From positions 3,596,001-3,660,000 of the forward strand of contig NZ_CP065037.1 in assembly GCF_019924635.1 (NCBI RefSeq): a stretch of 64,000 bases of DNA, written 5' to 3'. The translations under genes and the position numbers were made by a program. How positions within the stretch are numbered: position 1 is the stretch's first letter; the number at the start of each line of letters is the position of its first letter. This DNA comes from Leifsonia sp. ZF2019 (GTDB lineage: Bacteria > Actinomycetota > Actinomycetes > Actinomycetales > Microbacteriaceae). The notes below the pieces were generated by a model that was given only the letters and a program-made list of their open reading frames with translations, was not told the origin of the DNA and did not search any database. Below are positions 42,875-51,145 of the stretch, piece after piece.

Positions 42875-42929
42875 GCGGGGTCGCATCCCGCCGCTCTGCG
42901 CACGGCGGAGCGACGGAATGCGACCCCGC
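42875..42929. terminator. Hairpin after the oxidoreductase gene
   Basis: GCGGGGTCGCAT and ATGCGACCCCGC are perfect 12-bp arms, and a second stem (CCGCCGctctgcgcacGGCGG) sits inside. It starts 34 bp after the oxidoreductase stop and lies upstream of the dehydrogenase gene. Probable terminator with a nested design like the 59-bp repeats but of different sequence. Confidence 0.6.
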
Positions 42930-43020
42930 TGTGCGGCAGCGGGCCACCCGCCCTTCCGCTCGCGCCCGCCGCGGCGTTAGAGTGCGGCCAGGGCCGTGCG
43001 CGCCCGCCGGGAGGAGTGTC

Positions 43021-43767
43021 GTGACCGATCTCTCGGGCCGCAGGGCCCTCGTCACCGGAGGCGCCAGCGGCATCGGCCGTGCGTGCGCCGAGGCGCTCGC
43101 CGGCGCGGGCGCCCACGTCACCATCGCCGATCTCGACGGGGACGCCGCGCGTGCGGTCGCCGAGGGCGTCGGCGGCGAGGCGTGGGAGGTCGACCTGTCG
43201 CAGACGGAGGCCCTCGACGACCTGCGCCTCGACGTCGACATCCTGGTCAACAACGCGGGCATCCAGCACGTGCGCCCCATCGAGGAGTTCGAGCCGGAGC
43301 GCTTCCGGCTGCTGCTGACGATCATGCTGGAGGCGCCGTTCCTGCTGGTGCGGGCGGCACTGCCCGGCATGTACGAGCGCGGGTTCGGCCGCGTCGTCAA
43401 CATCTCGAGCGTGCACGGTCTGCGCGCCTCCGCGTACAAGTCGGCGTACGTCGCCGCCAAGCACGGCCTGGAGGGCCTGTCGAAGGTGACCGCGCTCGAG
43501 GGCGGCCCGCACGGCGTCACGTCCAACTGCATCAACCCCGGCTACGTGCGCACTCCCCTCGTCGAGAAGCAGATCGCCGACCAGGCGCGTCTGCACGGCA
43601 TCCCTGAGGCGGAGGTGGTCGAGAAGGTGATGCTGACCGAGTCCGCGATCAAGCAGCTGGTCGAGCCGACGGAGGTCGCGAGCCTGGCCCTGTGGCTCGC
43701 CGGCGATGACTCCCGCATGGTCACCGGCGCCAGCTACACGATGGACGGCGGGTGGAGCGCGCGGTGA
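43021..43767 (+). CDS. bdhA: D-3-hydroxybutyrate dehydrogenase (SDR family)
   Basis: 248-residue short-chain dehydrogenase interconverting 3-hydroxybutyrate and acetoacetate with NAD. It has TGGASGIGRACAEAL, VNNAGIQHVRPIEEF, NISSVHGLRAS, the catalytic YKSAYVAAKHG region and NPGYVRTPLVEKQI, all close to characterised BdhA. It ends TGASYTMDGGWSA as usual. GTG at 43021 follows gggaggagt; a much longer upstream frame is an overprint of the oxidoreductase. It begins a three-gene coupled operon with two hydrolases. Confidence 0.88.
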   Translation: MTDLSGRRALVTGGASGIGRACAEALAGAGAHVTIADLDGDAARAVAEGVGGEAWEVDLSQTEALDDLRLDVDILVNNAGIQHVRPIEEFEPERFRLLLTIMLEAPFLLVRAALPGMYERGFGRVVNISSVHGLRASAYKSAYVAAKHGLEGLSKVTALEGGPHGVTSNCINPGYVRTPLVEKQIADQARLHGIPEAEVVEKVMLTESAIKQLVEPTEVASLALWLAGDDSRMVTGASYTMDGGWSAR

Positions 43768-44669
43768 CCGGCTACCGCACGTTCCGGGCCCCGGTCCCCG
43801 GCGGCGAGCTGGCCGGCGGCGTCTGGAACCCCGATGCTCCGGCCGCGGGCGGCTCGTCCGGCTCGACGCTCGTCGCCATCCACGGCATCACGGCCAGCCA
43901 CCGCGCGTGGGAGCTCGTCGCGGCCGCCCTTCCCGACACTCGCCTGATCGCGCCCGACCTCCGTGGCCGCGGCCGCAGCTCCGGGCTGCCGGGCCCGTAT
44001 CGGCTCGTGGACCATGCCGACGACGTCGTCCGGGCGATGGATGCGCTCGGCGTCGACCGCGCGCCGGTCGTGGGTCACTCGATGGGCGCGTTCGTCGCGG
44101 TGCGCGTCGCCGAGCGCCATCCCGACCGTGTCGAGCGGCTGGTGCTCGTGGACGGCGGGCTCCCGATCCCCCCGCCGCCCGGTGTCGCCCCGGAGGACCT
44201 CCCCTCCGTCGTGCTCGGGCCCGCCCTGCAGCGTCTCGGGATGCGGTTCGCGTCACCCGAGGAGTACCGCGCGTTCTGGCACGCTCACCCGGCGATCGGC
44301 CCGTGGTGGAACGACGCCATCGAGCGGTACGTCGACTACGACCTGGTCGGTGAGGCGCCCGCGCTGCGGTCCAGCGCGGCCGAGGCCGCCGTCTCGGTGA
44401 ACGCTCTCGAACTGGACGGCAGCGCCGGATACGCGGAGGCGCTGGCCGGGTTGACGCTGCCTCTCGCCTTCCTCCGGGCCCCGCGCGGCCTGCTCGACGC
44501 CGACCCGCTGTACGACCCGTCGGTGGTCGCCGACTGGGCCCGCCGGCTGCCCGCGATGCGCGTGCACGAGACCGACGACCTCAACCACTACACGATCGTG
44601 ATGACCGAGGACGGCGTGCGGCAGGTCCTCCCGCTGCTCCACCCCACCCGAACCGAGGAGACCCCATGA
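43764..44669 (+). CDS. Alpha/beta hydrolase
   Basis: 301-residue alpha/beta hydrolase. AIHGITASHRAWELV is the oxyanion region, VGHSMGAFVAVRVAE carries the nucleophile Ser (about residue 99), and the catalytic His is probably in ETDDLNHYTIV. The start is GTG at 43764, overlapping the dehydrogenase TGA (GTGA), with ggtggag upstream; a GTG at 43752 is possible. Its own end overlaps the next start, so the three proteins are likely made together. Substrate unknown; an ester or thioester yielding hydroxyacids would fit the context. Confidence 0.85.
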   Translation: MTGYRTFRAPVPGGELAGGVWNPDAPAAGGSSGSTLVAIHGITASHRAWELVAAALPDTRLIAPDLRGRGRSSGLPGPYRLVDHADDVVRAMDALGVDRAPVVGHSMGAFVAVRVAERHPDRVERLVLVDGGLPIPPPPGVAPEDLPSVVLGPALQRLGMRFASPEEYRAFWHAHPAIGPWWNDAIERYVDYDLVGEAPALRSSAAEAAVSVNALELDGSAGYAEALAGLTLPLAFLRAPRGLLDADPLYDPSVVADWARRLPAMRVHETDDLNHYTIVMTEDGVRQVLPLLHPTRTEETP

Positions 44670-45718
44670 CCGGAACCCTGCTCGCGGGCGTCGCCGCCCG
44701 ACGCGTTCCCACCGACCGCCTCTCGGCGAACGTGCTCGAACGTCCCTCGTCGGGGGAGGCGCAGGCGACCGTGCTGTTCGTGCACGGCAACGTGTCGTCG
44801 TCGCTGTTCTGGCAGCCGCTGATGCTGGCGCTTCCGCACACGGTCCGCGCGCTCGCCGTCGACCTGCGCGGCTTCGGCGACTCCGAGACCCTGCCGGTGG
44901 ACGCCACCCGCGGCGTGCGCGACTTCTCCGACGACGTCGCCGCGGTCGCGGACGCCCTCGGAACGGGACCGGTGCACCTCGTCGGCTGGAGCATGGGCGG
45001 CGGCGTCGCGATGCAGCTCCTCCTCGACCGCCCGGACCTGGTGCGCACCCTCACCCTCGTCTCCACGGTGTCGCCGTACGGCTTCGGCGGCACAGGTGCT
45101 GACGGCGGGCTTCTCAACGCCGACGCGTCGGGTACCGGAGGCGGCGGCGCGAACCCGGACTTCGTAGCACGGCTGCGGGCGGGCGACACGGGCGAGGAGT
45201 CCCCGACTTCGCCGCGCGCCGTCTACCGTTCGTCGTACGTCGCTCCGGGCTTCCAGTCCGACTTCGAGGACCTCTGGGTGGAGTCGATGCTCAGCACCGC
45301 GACCGGCGAGGACAACTATCCGGGCGACGCGTCCGCGACCGAGCACTGGCCGGGATTCGGCCCCGGCACCCGCGGGGTGCTCAACACGATGGCGCCGACC
45401 TACTTCGACACCTCCGGCATCGTCGACCTCGCGGAGAAGCCGCCCGTGCTGTGGATCCACGGCGAGCTCGACGCGATCGTGGGCGACGCCTCCTACTTCG
45501 ACCTCAACCAGCTCGGCGCGGCCGGGATCGTCCCGGGCTGGCCGGGAGAGGAGGTCGCGCCTCCGCAGCCGGTGCTCGCCCAGACCCGCGCCGTGCTCGA
45601 CCGCTACGGGGCGGCCGGGGGCAGCTCCCGCGAGGTCGTCTTCGACGACTGCGGCCACTCACCCCACATCGAGAAGCCCGACGAGTTCCTCGCGGAACTG
45701 CTCGCGCATCTCGGCTGA
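44666..45718 (+). CDS. Alpha/beta hydrolase
   Basis: 350-residue alpha/beta hydrolase, not a close copy of the upstream one. It has LFVHGNVSSSLFWQPL, DLRGFGDSE, VGWSMGGGVAMQLLL with the nucleophile Ser, WIHGELDAIVGDAS with the acid, and DCGHSPHIEKPDEF with the His. An insertion rich in Gly and Asp (SPYGFGGTGADGG, then ASGTGGGGANPDF) lies after the nucleophile. The ATG overlaps the upstream stop (ATGA). Substrate unknown. Confidence 0.85.
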   Translation: MTGTLLAGVAARRVPTDRLSANVLERPSSGEAQATVLFVHGNVSSSLFWQPLMLALPHTVRALAVDLRGFGDSETLPVDATRGVRDFSDDVAAVADALGTGPVHLVGWSMGGGVAMQLLLDRPDLVRTLTLVSTVSPYGFGGTGADGGLLNADASGTGGGGANPDFVARLRAGDTGEESPTSPRAVYRSSYVAPGFQSDFEDLWVESMLSTATGEDNYPGDASATEHWPGFGPGTRGVLNTMAPTYFDTSGIVDLAEKPPVLWIHGELDAIVGDASYFDLNQLGAAGIVPGWPGEEVAPPQPVLAQTRAVLDRYGAAGGSSREVVFDDCGHSPHIEKPDEFLAELLAHLG

Positions 45719-45785
45719 GCGCCGCGAGAGATCAGTCGTTGCGGCCTCGGCGGCGACTCACCCGCGACGACTCACCCGCAACGGC

Positions 45786-46406
45786 TCACCCCTCGGCGAG
45801 AGCGAGGAGCGCGCCGCGGTCGAGGCCGAGCATGCCCTCGACGGCATGGGCCAGGAGGGGGTGCCGCTCGCCCGCGCCACCCCAGCGGACCAGTCCCTGC
45901 GCGTTGAGGCCGTCGATCGTGCCGAGCAGCTGCCAGGCGGCCGCAGCGGCGTCGGGCACGCGGAACTCCCCGGTGGCGACGCCCTCCTCCACCACCTCCA
46001 GGAGCAGCGCCTGCCAGGCGTCCATCTGCTCCCGGACCGCTGCCGCGAGCCGTTCGTTGCGACGGCCGAGGGCGAAGGCCTCGACCCAGACCGTGGTCAC
46101 GTCGTCGCGCGTGCCGTCGAGCAGGGTCCGCAGCACGGCGGCGATCCGTCCGATCGGGCCGTTCTCGGCTGCGAGCAGGGCGCGCACCTCGCCGATCTCC
46201 GGTGCGACCGCGGCCGCGAACGTCGTCGCGACCAGCTCGTCCATCACGGGGTGGTAGTGGGCCACCAGGGCCGGCGTGACGGCGGCGCGGGAGGCGACGC
46301 CGCGCATCGTGACGGCCGTGAGGCCCTGGTCGAGGGCCAGCTCGCGGGCCGCGTCGGCGATCGCGGCGCGGCGTTCGGCGGGCGGGCGGCGGGCTGCTCT
46401 TGACAT
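45786..46406 (-). CDS. TetR-family transcriptional regulator
   Basis: 206-residue regulator. The N-terminal HTH is AIADAARELALDQGLTAVTM, then RGVASRAAVTPALVAHYHPV, with a helical ligand-binding domain after it. The ATG at 46406 is chosen over 46436 because it begins the usual short basic lead (MSRAARRPPAERR). It is divergent from the agmatine deiminase operon, with a 16-bp perfect palindrome between, which makes it the probable regulator of that operon. RutR/BetI-like operator recognition is suggested by the palindrome. Confidence 0.88.
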   Translation of the reverse strand: MSRAARRPPAERRAAIADAARELALDQGLTAVTMRGVASRAAVTPALVAHYHPVMDELVATTFAAAVAPEIGEVRALLAAENGPIGRIAAVLRTLLDGTRDDVTTVWVEAFALGRRNERLAAAVREQMDAWQALLLEVVEEGVATGEFRVPDAAAAAWQLLGTIDGLNAQGLVRWGGAGERHPLLAHAVEGMLGLDRGALLALAEG

Positions 46407-46441
46407 GGTGGGTTCAGTATAGGTACTTTCGAGCACATCTA

Positions 46442-46457
46442 TTGATCACTTGATCAA
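46442..46457. promoter_or_regulatory. RutR/BetI-like TetR operator
   Basis: TTGATCACTTGATCAA is a perfect 16-bp palindrome (7-bp arms, 2-bp centre) between the divergent TetR and agmatine deiminase genes. It differs by one base per arm from the RutR consensus TTGACCA-N2-TGGTCAA. Confidence 0.7.
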
Positions 46458-46483
46458 CAAAGTCACGACCGACGGAGGTTCGC

Positions 46484-47542
46484 ATGAGCTGGCGTATGCC
46501 CGCCGAGACCGCACCGCACGAGCGCACCTGGATGGCCTTTCCGCGCGCCGGGATCACCCTCGGCGACGACGCCGCCTCGGCGGAGGAGGCCTACGCCGCC
46601 TGGACCGCCGTCGCCCACGCGACCGCGGAGTTCGAGCCGGTCACGATGGTCGTGGACCCGAGCGAGCGCGCTCGCGCCGCGCGCATGCTCGGCTCCCACA
46701 TCGAACAGGTGGAGGCGCCCCTCGACGAGTTCTGGATGCGCGACTTCGGCCCGACCTTCGTCCTCGACGACGAGCGCCCCGGTGTGCTCGGCGCGGTCGA
46801 CTGGGTCTTCAACGGGTGGGGGGACCCGGCCTGGAGCGAGTGGGAGAAGTCGGCGGAGATCGCCCGCTTCGTCGCCGACCGCACGGGCGCGGAGCTCGTC
46901 AGCTCGCTGCTGGTGAACGAGGGCGGCGGCATCCACGTCGACGGCGACGGCACCGCGCTGGTGACCGAGACCGTGCAACTCGACCCGCGCCGCAACAAGT
47001 ACGCCGACAAGGCCCGCGTCGAGGCCGAGCTCGCGCGCACGATCGGCGCAACCCATGTGGTCTGGCTGCCGCGCGGCCTCACCCGTGACTACGACGACTT
47101 CGGCACCAACGGCCACGTCGACATCGTGGCGACCATCCCCTCCCCCGGCCGTCTGCTCCTGCACGACCAGCGCGACCCCGAGCACCCCGACCACGCCGTC
47201 TCGCGTGAGCTGCGCGCGCTGCTCGCCGACACCACGGACGCCGCCGGGCGTTCGTGGGAGATCGTCGACCTCCCGGCGCCCGCGACGCTGCGCGACGCGG
47301 AGGGCTTCGTCGACTGGAGCTACGTGAACCACCTCGTCGTGAACGACGGCGTCGTCGCGTGCGGCTTCGGCGAGGAGCGCGCCGATGCCGAGGCGACCGA
47401 GATCCTGGAGGCCGTCTACCCGGGCCGTCGGGTCGTCATGGTCGACTCGCGGCCGATCTTCGAGCGCGGCGGCGGCATCCACTGCATCACGCAGCAGCAG
47501 CCCCTCGTCCCCGGGTCGGCGTCTGCGGCGGCCGCGCGATGA
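46484..47542 (+). CDS. aguA: Agmatine deiminase
   Basis: 352-residue guanidine-modifying enzyme converting agmatine to N-carbamoylputrescine and ammonia. Signature parts are ERTWMAFP, EFWMRDFGPTFV, NGWGDPAW, LVNEGGGIHVDGDGTALVTE, GTNGHVDIVA and the catalytic Cys in GGGIHCITQQQP near residue 337. The ATG at 46484 follows cggaggttcgc. Its stop overlaps the amidase start (ATGA). This points to use of agmatine as a nitrogen or putrescine source, probably induced through the adjacent TetR regulator. Confidence 0.93.
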   Translation: MSWRMPAETAPHERTWMAFPRAGITLGDDAASAEEAYAAWTAVAHATAEFEPVTMVVDPSERARAARMLGSHIEQVEAPLDEFWMRDFGPTFVLDDERPGVLGAVDWVFNGWGDPAWSEWEKSAEIARFVADRTGAELVSSLLVNEGGGIHVDGDGTALVTETVQLDPRRNKYADKARVEAELARTIGATHVVWLPRGLTRDYDDFGTNGHVDIVATIPSPGRLLLHDQRDPEHPDHAVSRELRALLADTTDAAGRSWEIVDLPAPATLRDAEGFVDWSYVNHLVVNDGVVACGFGEERADAEATEILEAVYPGRRVVMVDSRPIFERGGGIHCITQQQPLVPGSASAAAAR

Positions 47543-49260
47543 GCGTCGACGTCGTCGAGGCGACGATCGCGCAGCTGCGTTCGGCGCTCGAGAGCGGAGC
47601 GACGACAGCGGTGGAGCTGGTGGAGGCGTACCTCGCCCGCATCGACGCCTACGACACGGCCGGCCCGCGCCTCAACGCGGTCGTGGTGCGCGACCCCGGC
47701 GCGCTCGCGGCGGCGCGCGCGTCCGACGAACGACGAGCCCGGGGCGAGACACTCGGGCCGCTGGACGGCATCCCGTACACCGCGAAGGACAGCTACCTCG
47801 CCCGCGGGCTCACCGCCGCCGCCGGCTCGCCCGCGTTCGAGCACCTGATCGCGCAGCGCGATGCCTTCACGATCGAGCGGCTGCGCGCTGGCGGTGCCAT
47901 CCTGCTCGGCCTCACCAACATGCCCCCGATGGCGAACGGCGGCATGCAGCGCGGCGTCTACGGGCGCGCCGAGAGCCCCTACAACGCCGACTTCCTCCCG
48001 GCGGCCTTCGGCTCCGGCTCGTCGAACGGATCGGGCGCCGCCACCGCGGCGAGCTTCGCGGCCTTCGGGCTCGGCGAGGAGACGTGGTCGTCCGGCCGAG
48101 CCCCCGCCTCCAACAACGCCCTCTGCGCGTACACCCCGTCGCGCGGCGTCATCTCGGTGCGCGGCAACTGGCCGCTCGTGCCGACGATGGACGTCGTCGT
48201 GCCGCACGCGCGCAGCATGGCGGACCTCCTGGAGGTGCTGGAGGTCGTCGTCGCCGACGATGCGGAGACCCGCGGGGACTTCTGGCGCGTACAGCCGTGG
48301 ATCGAGATCCCCGCGTCGTCCGCGGTGCGGCCCGCGTCGTACCCGGCGCTCGGCCGCGACGCCTCCGGGGCGGACCTCGCAGGCAAGCGGTTCGGCATCC
48401 CGCGCATGTACATCAATGCCGATCCGGAGGCCGGGACCGGCACCGGTGGACCGACGGGCACGGGTGGGATCGGCGGCGCGACCGGTCAGCGCATCGAGAC
48501 GCGGCCCGCGGTGATCGCCCTCTGGGAGGAGGCCCGGCGAGCACTGGAGGCCGCGGGAGCGGAGGTGGTCGAGGTCGACTTCCCGGTCGTCTCGAACTAC
48601 GAGGGCGACCGTGCGGGAGCCCCGACCATCGCGACGCGCGGGCTCGTCTCCCCCGCGTTCCTGCACAGCGAGATCGTCGACCTCTCTGCGTGGGGCTGGG
48701 AGGACTTCCTCCGCGCCAACGACGACCCCGCGCTGCACACGCTGGCCGACGTCGACGGCGCCACCATCTTCCCGCAGCCTCCGGGCGCACTTCCCGACCG
48801 GTACACGGGCTTCGACGACGACATCGCCGAGTATCCCGCGTGGGTGCGGTCGCATCCCGGAGCGGCGCTGGAGAGCATCCCGCACCTGGCGGAGGGGCTC
48901 CGCGGCCTGGAGGAGACCCGCCGCGTCGACCTCGAGCAGTGGATGGACGCGCTCGGCCTCGATGCCGTCGTCTTCCCCGCCGTCGCGGACGTAGCGCCCG
49001 CCGATATGGACGTCGACCCCGCGTCCGCCGACCTCGGCTGGCGCAACGGGGTGTGGGTCGCGAACGGCAACCTCGTCCCGCGCCACCTCGGCATCCCGAC
49101 GGTGACCGTGCCGATGGGCACGATGGCCGACATCGGCATGCCGGTCGGGCTCACCTTCGCGGGTCGCGCGTACGACGACACCGCCCTGCTGTCGCTCGCC
49201 GCCGCCTTCGAGGCCACCGGCACGCGCCGCACGGAGCCGCCGCGCACCCCGCGCCTCTGA
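47539..49260 (+). CDS. Amidase signature family enzyme
   Basis: 573-residue Ser-cisSer-Lys amidohydrolase. The catalytic Lys is in GIPYTAKDSYLARG near residue 84; the Gly/Ser-rich core is GSGSSNGSGAATAASFAAFG near 155, and the nucleophile region WSSGRAPASNNALCAYTPS follows, with changes from the usual GGSIR. A Gly/Thr-rich insertion (about residues 295-315) is unusual. Translational coupling to agmatine deiminase suggests it acts on carbamoylputrescine or a related amide in place of the nitrilase AguB, but this is inference. Confidence 0.85.
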   Translation: MSVDVVEATIAQLRSALESGATTAVELVEAYLARIDAYDTAGPRLNAVVVRDPGALAAARASDERRARGETLGPLDGIPYTAKDSYLARGLTAAAGSPAFEHLIAQRDAFTIERLRAGGAILLGLTNMPPMANGGMQRGVYGRAESPYNADFLPAAFGSGSSNGSGAATAASFAAFGLGEETWSSGRAPASNNALCAYTPSRGVISVRGNWPLVPTMDVVVPHARSMADLLEVLEVVVADDAETRGDFWRVQPWIEIPASSAVRPASYPALGRDASGADLAGKRFGIPRMYINADPEAGTGTGGPTGTGGIGGATGQRIETRPAVIALWEEARRALEAAGAEVVEVDFPVVSNYEGDRAGAPTIATRGLVSPAFLHSEIVDLSAWGWEDFLRANDDPALHTLADVDGATIFPQPPGALPDRYTGFDDDIAEYPAWVRSHPGAALESIPHLAEGLRGLEETRRVDLEQWMDALGLDAVVFPAVADVAPADMDVDPASADLGWRNGVWVANGNLVPRHLGIPTVTVPMGTMADIGMPVGLTFAGRAYDDTALLSLAAAFEATGTRRTEPPRTPRL

Positions 49261-49344
49261 GCGGGGCGCCGGGGCCCGCGATTGGGGCCGAGCGTCGGGA
49301 ACGGCGCCCCGGCGCACCGCGCACCCGCGCACCGGTCGTGAAGG

Positions 49345-49962
49345 CTACGAACGCGGATGGAGCCACGGAGCGAGGGCACGTTCGGTGGCTTCGCGCACGC
49401 GAGCCCGACGATCCTCCTCGACGCCCGGCGAAGCCTCCCCGGCCGATGCGTCGAACACCGCGCGGAGGGCCGCCGTGACCGCACCGACGAAGGCGCCCAC
49501 GACGGCGGCCGCCGCGACCTCGTCGTAGTCGTCGGGGTAGCTGGCCCGCAGCTGACGGGCGATCGCGTCCTGTGCCTCCGCCTGGTAGCGCAGTGCACGG
49601 CCCTGCACGACGGGCGACTCGGCGATCAGCCGCATCCGGAGCCGTGCCGCATCCGACGTCATATCGCTTCCCGTGACACCGGCGCTGTCGAGGGCGCGAA
49701 CGAGGGCGCTCATCGGCGCTTCGCCAGGCGCATGGTCGCGCAGAGCGTCGACGGCGGCACTCACCCGGAGCTGCGCATCCGGGAACAGGAGGTCTTCCTT
49801 GGAGGCGAAATAGGCGAAGAAGGTCCGCGCCCCGACCTCCGCCTCCTCCGCGATCTCCGCGACGGTCACGCCGTCGTAGCCGCGCTCGGCGAAGAGACGC
49901 ACAGCCGAAGCGACGAGCGCCTCGCGCGTGCGGTCGCGTTTCCTCTGACGGAGTCCGGTCAT
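49345..49962 (-). CDS. TetR-family transcriptional regulator
   Basis: 205-residue regulator with HTH RLFAERGYDGVTVAEIAEEA followed by EVGARTFFAYFASKEDLLFP, and a helical C-terminal half. The ATG at 49962 starts the basic lead MTGLRQRKRDRTREAL. It is divergent from a flavin monooxygenase gene, the common arrangement where a TetR repressor controls detoxification of an aromatic or antibiotic. An imperfect palindrome lies between them. Confidence 0.88.
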   Translation of the reverse strand: MTGLRQRKRDRTREALVASAVRLFAERGYDGVTVAEIAEEAEVGARTFFAYFASKEDLLFPDAQLRVSAAVDALRDHAPGEAPMSALVRALDSAGVTGSDMTSDAARLRMRLIAESPVVQGRALRYQAEAQDAIARQLRASYPDDYDEVAAAAVVGAFVGAVTAALRAVFDASAGEASPGVEEDRRARVREATERALAPWLHPRS

Positions 49963-49985
49963 GGCAGCGATCCTACCAATAACGG

Positions 49986-50007
49986 CATTGTCTGCATTTC
50001 AGCAATG
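49986..50007. promoter_or_regulatory. Imperfect palindrome, possible TetR operator
   Basis: CATTG-tctgcatttcag-CAATG forms outer arms with further CTG/CAG pairing inside, in the AT-richer gap between the divergent TetR and monooxygenase genes, about 20 bp from each start. Confidence 0.45.
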
Positions 50008-50025
50008 ACTGCTATATTGCATCGC

Positions 50026-51129
50026 ATGCGGAAATAATCGATCGTCGTCGTCGGAGGCGGCATCGCGGGGAGTGCGGCCGCCGCCCTGCTCGCTCGCGAC
50101 GGACACACCGTCACCCTGCTGGAACGCGCCGGCGAGCTACGTACGAGCGGCAGCCCCGTCGACATCCGCGGAGACGCCATCGGCGTCGTCGCGAGGCTCG
50201 GCCTCGAGGCGGAGCTGCGGTCCGCGGACACCGGTGTGACGCGGCTGCGGATCGTGGACACCGACGGCCGCCGCACCGCCGAGACCCGACTCCGGCGCGC
50301 GGACAGTCCCGAAATCGAGCTCTCCCGCATGGTCCTCGGCCGAGCGCTCGCCCGAGCGGCAGCTGATGTCGCGGACGTGCGGATGGGAGCCTCCCCCGAG
50401 CGGATCGAGCAGGACGGCGATCGGAGCGTCGTCCTGCTCCGCGACGGCGGCACCGTCGAGGCCGATCTCGTGGTCGGCGCAGACGGGCAGCACTCAGCCG
50501 TGCGTCGACTCGTCTGGGGCGGCGAGCACGGGTTCACCCACCCCATCGGGCTGACCATCGCGACCGTCGCGATCGGCCGGGGCCCGTGGGCCGATGACCC
50601 CACCGTGCTCGAGATGCACAACCGCCCCGGGCTCTCGCTCTCCGTGCACCCGGCGGGAGGGGCGGGGGTCGCGGCGTTCATCTTCCGGACGCCCGGTGAC
50701 GCTGACGGCGGACGACGGGACCGCGGCGACAACGAGACCCTCCTCCGCGAACGCTACTCGACGATGGGATGGCGTGCGCCCGAGCTCCTCGATCGTCTCG
50801 CTTCCGCCCCTGACCTCTACATCGACACGGTCGCGCGCGTGCGGACACCCTCGTGGTCGCACGGCCGCGTGGTACTGCTCGGCGATGCCGCCTCGAGCGT
50901 GACCATCCTCGGCGAGGGGTCCAGCATGGCGCTCGTCGGCGCGGCCACTCTCACGGACGCCCTGCACGACGCGGGCAGCTTCGCGTCCGCGCTGTCGGCT
51001 TTCGAGCGCGCGCACCGCCCGATCGTCGAGGCCAAGCAGCGCGGAGTCCGCCTCGGCGCCAGCTTCCTGGTGCCCGCATCGCACCTCTCCCTCGGCCTGA
51101 GGAATCTGGCTGTTCGTGTCTCCCGGTGA
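50026..51129 (+). pseudogene. FAD-dependent monooxygenase with stop codon at codon 4
   Basis: The frame from ATG at 50026 reads Met-Arg-Lys then TAA (50035-50037) and continues at once into SIVVVGGGIAGSAAAALLAR, the FAD-binding GxGxxG start of class A flavoprotein monooxygenases. Later motifs are intact: VVGADGQHSAVRRLVWG and VVLLGDAASSVTILGEGSSMAL. No ATG, GTG or TTG lies between the stop and the FAD loop; the first GTG is at 50236, which would lose the fold. The remaining 360 codons show no other damage. Recent nonsense mutation or a sequence error are both possible; divergent TetR control is intact. Confidence 0.75.
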
Positions 51130-51145
51130 GAGCCGCCCTCACCGC

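Noticed and set aside
45752..45791. Imperfect tandem CGACTCACCCGC-type units after the second hydrolase gene
   Set aside because: Only about three short degenerate units, running into the TetR stop codon; too little to call a repeat element.
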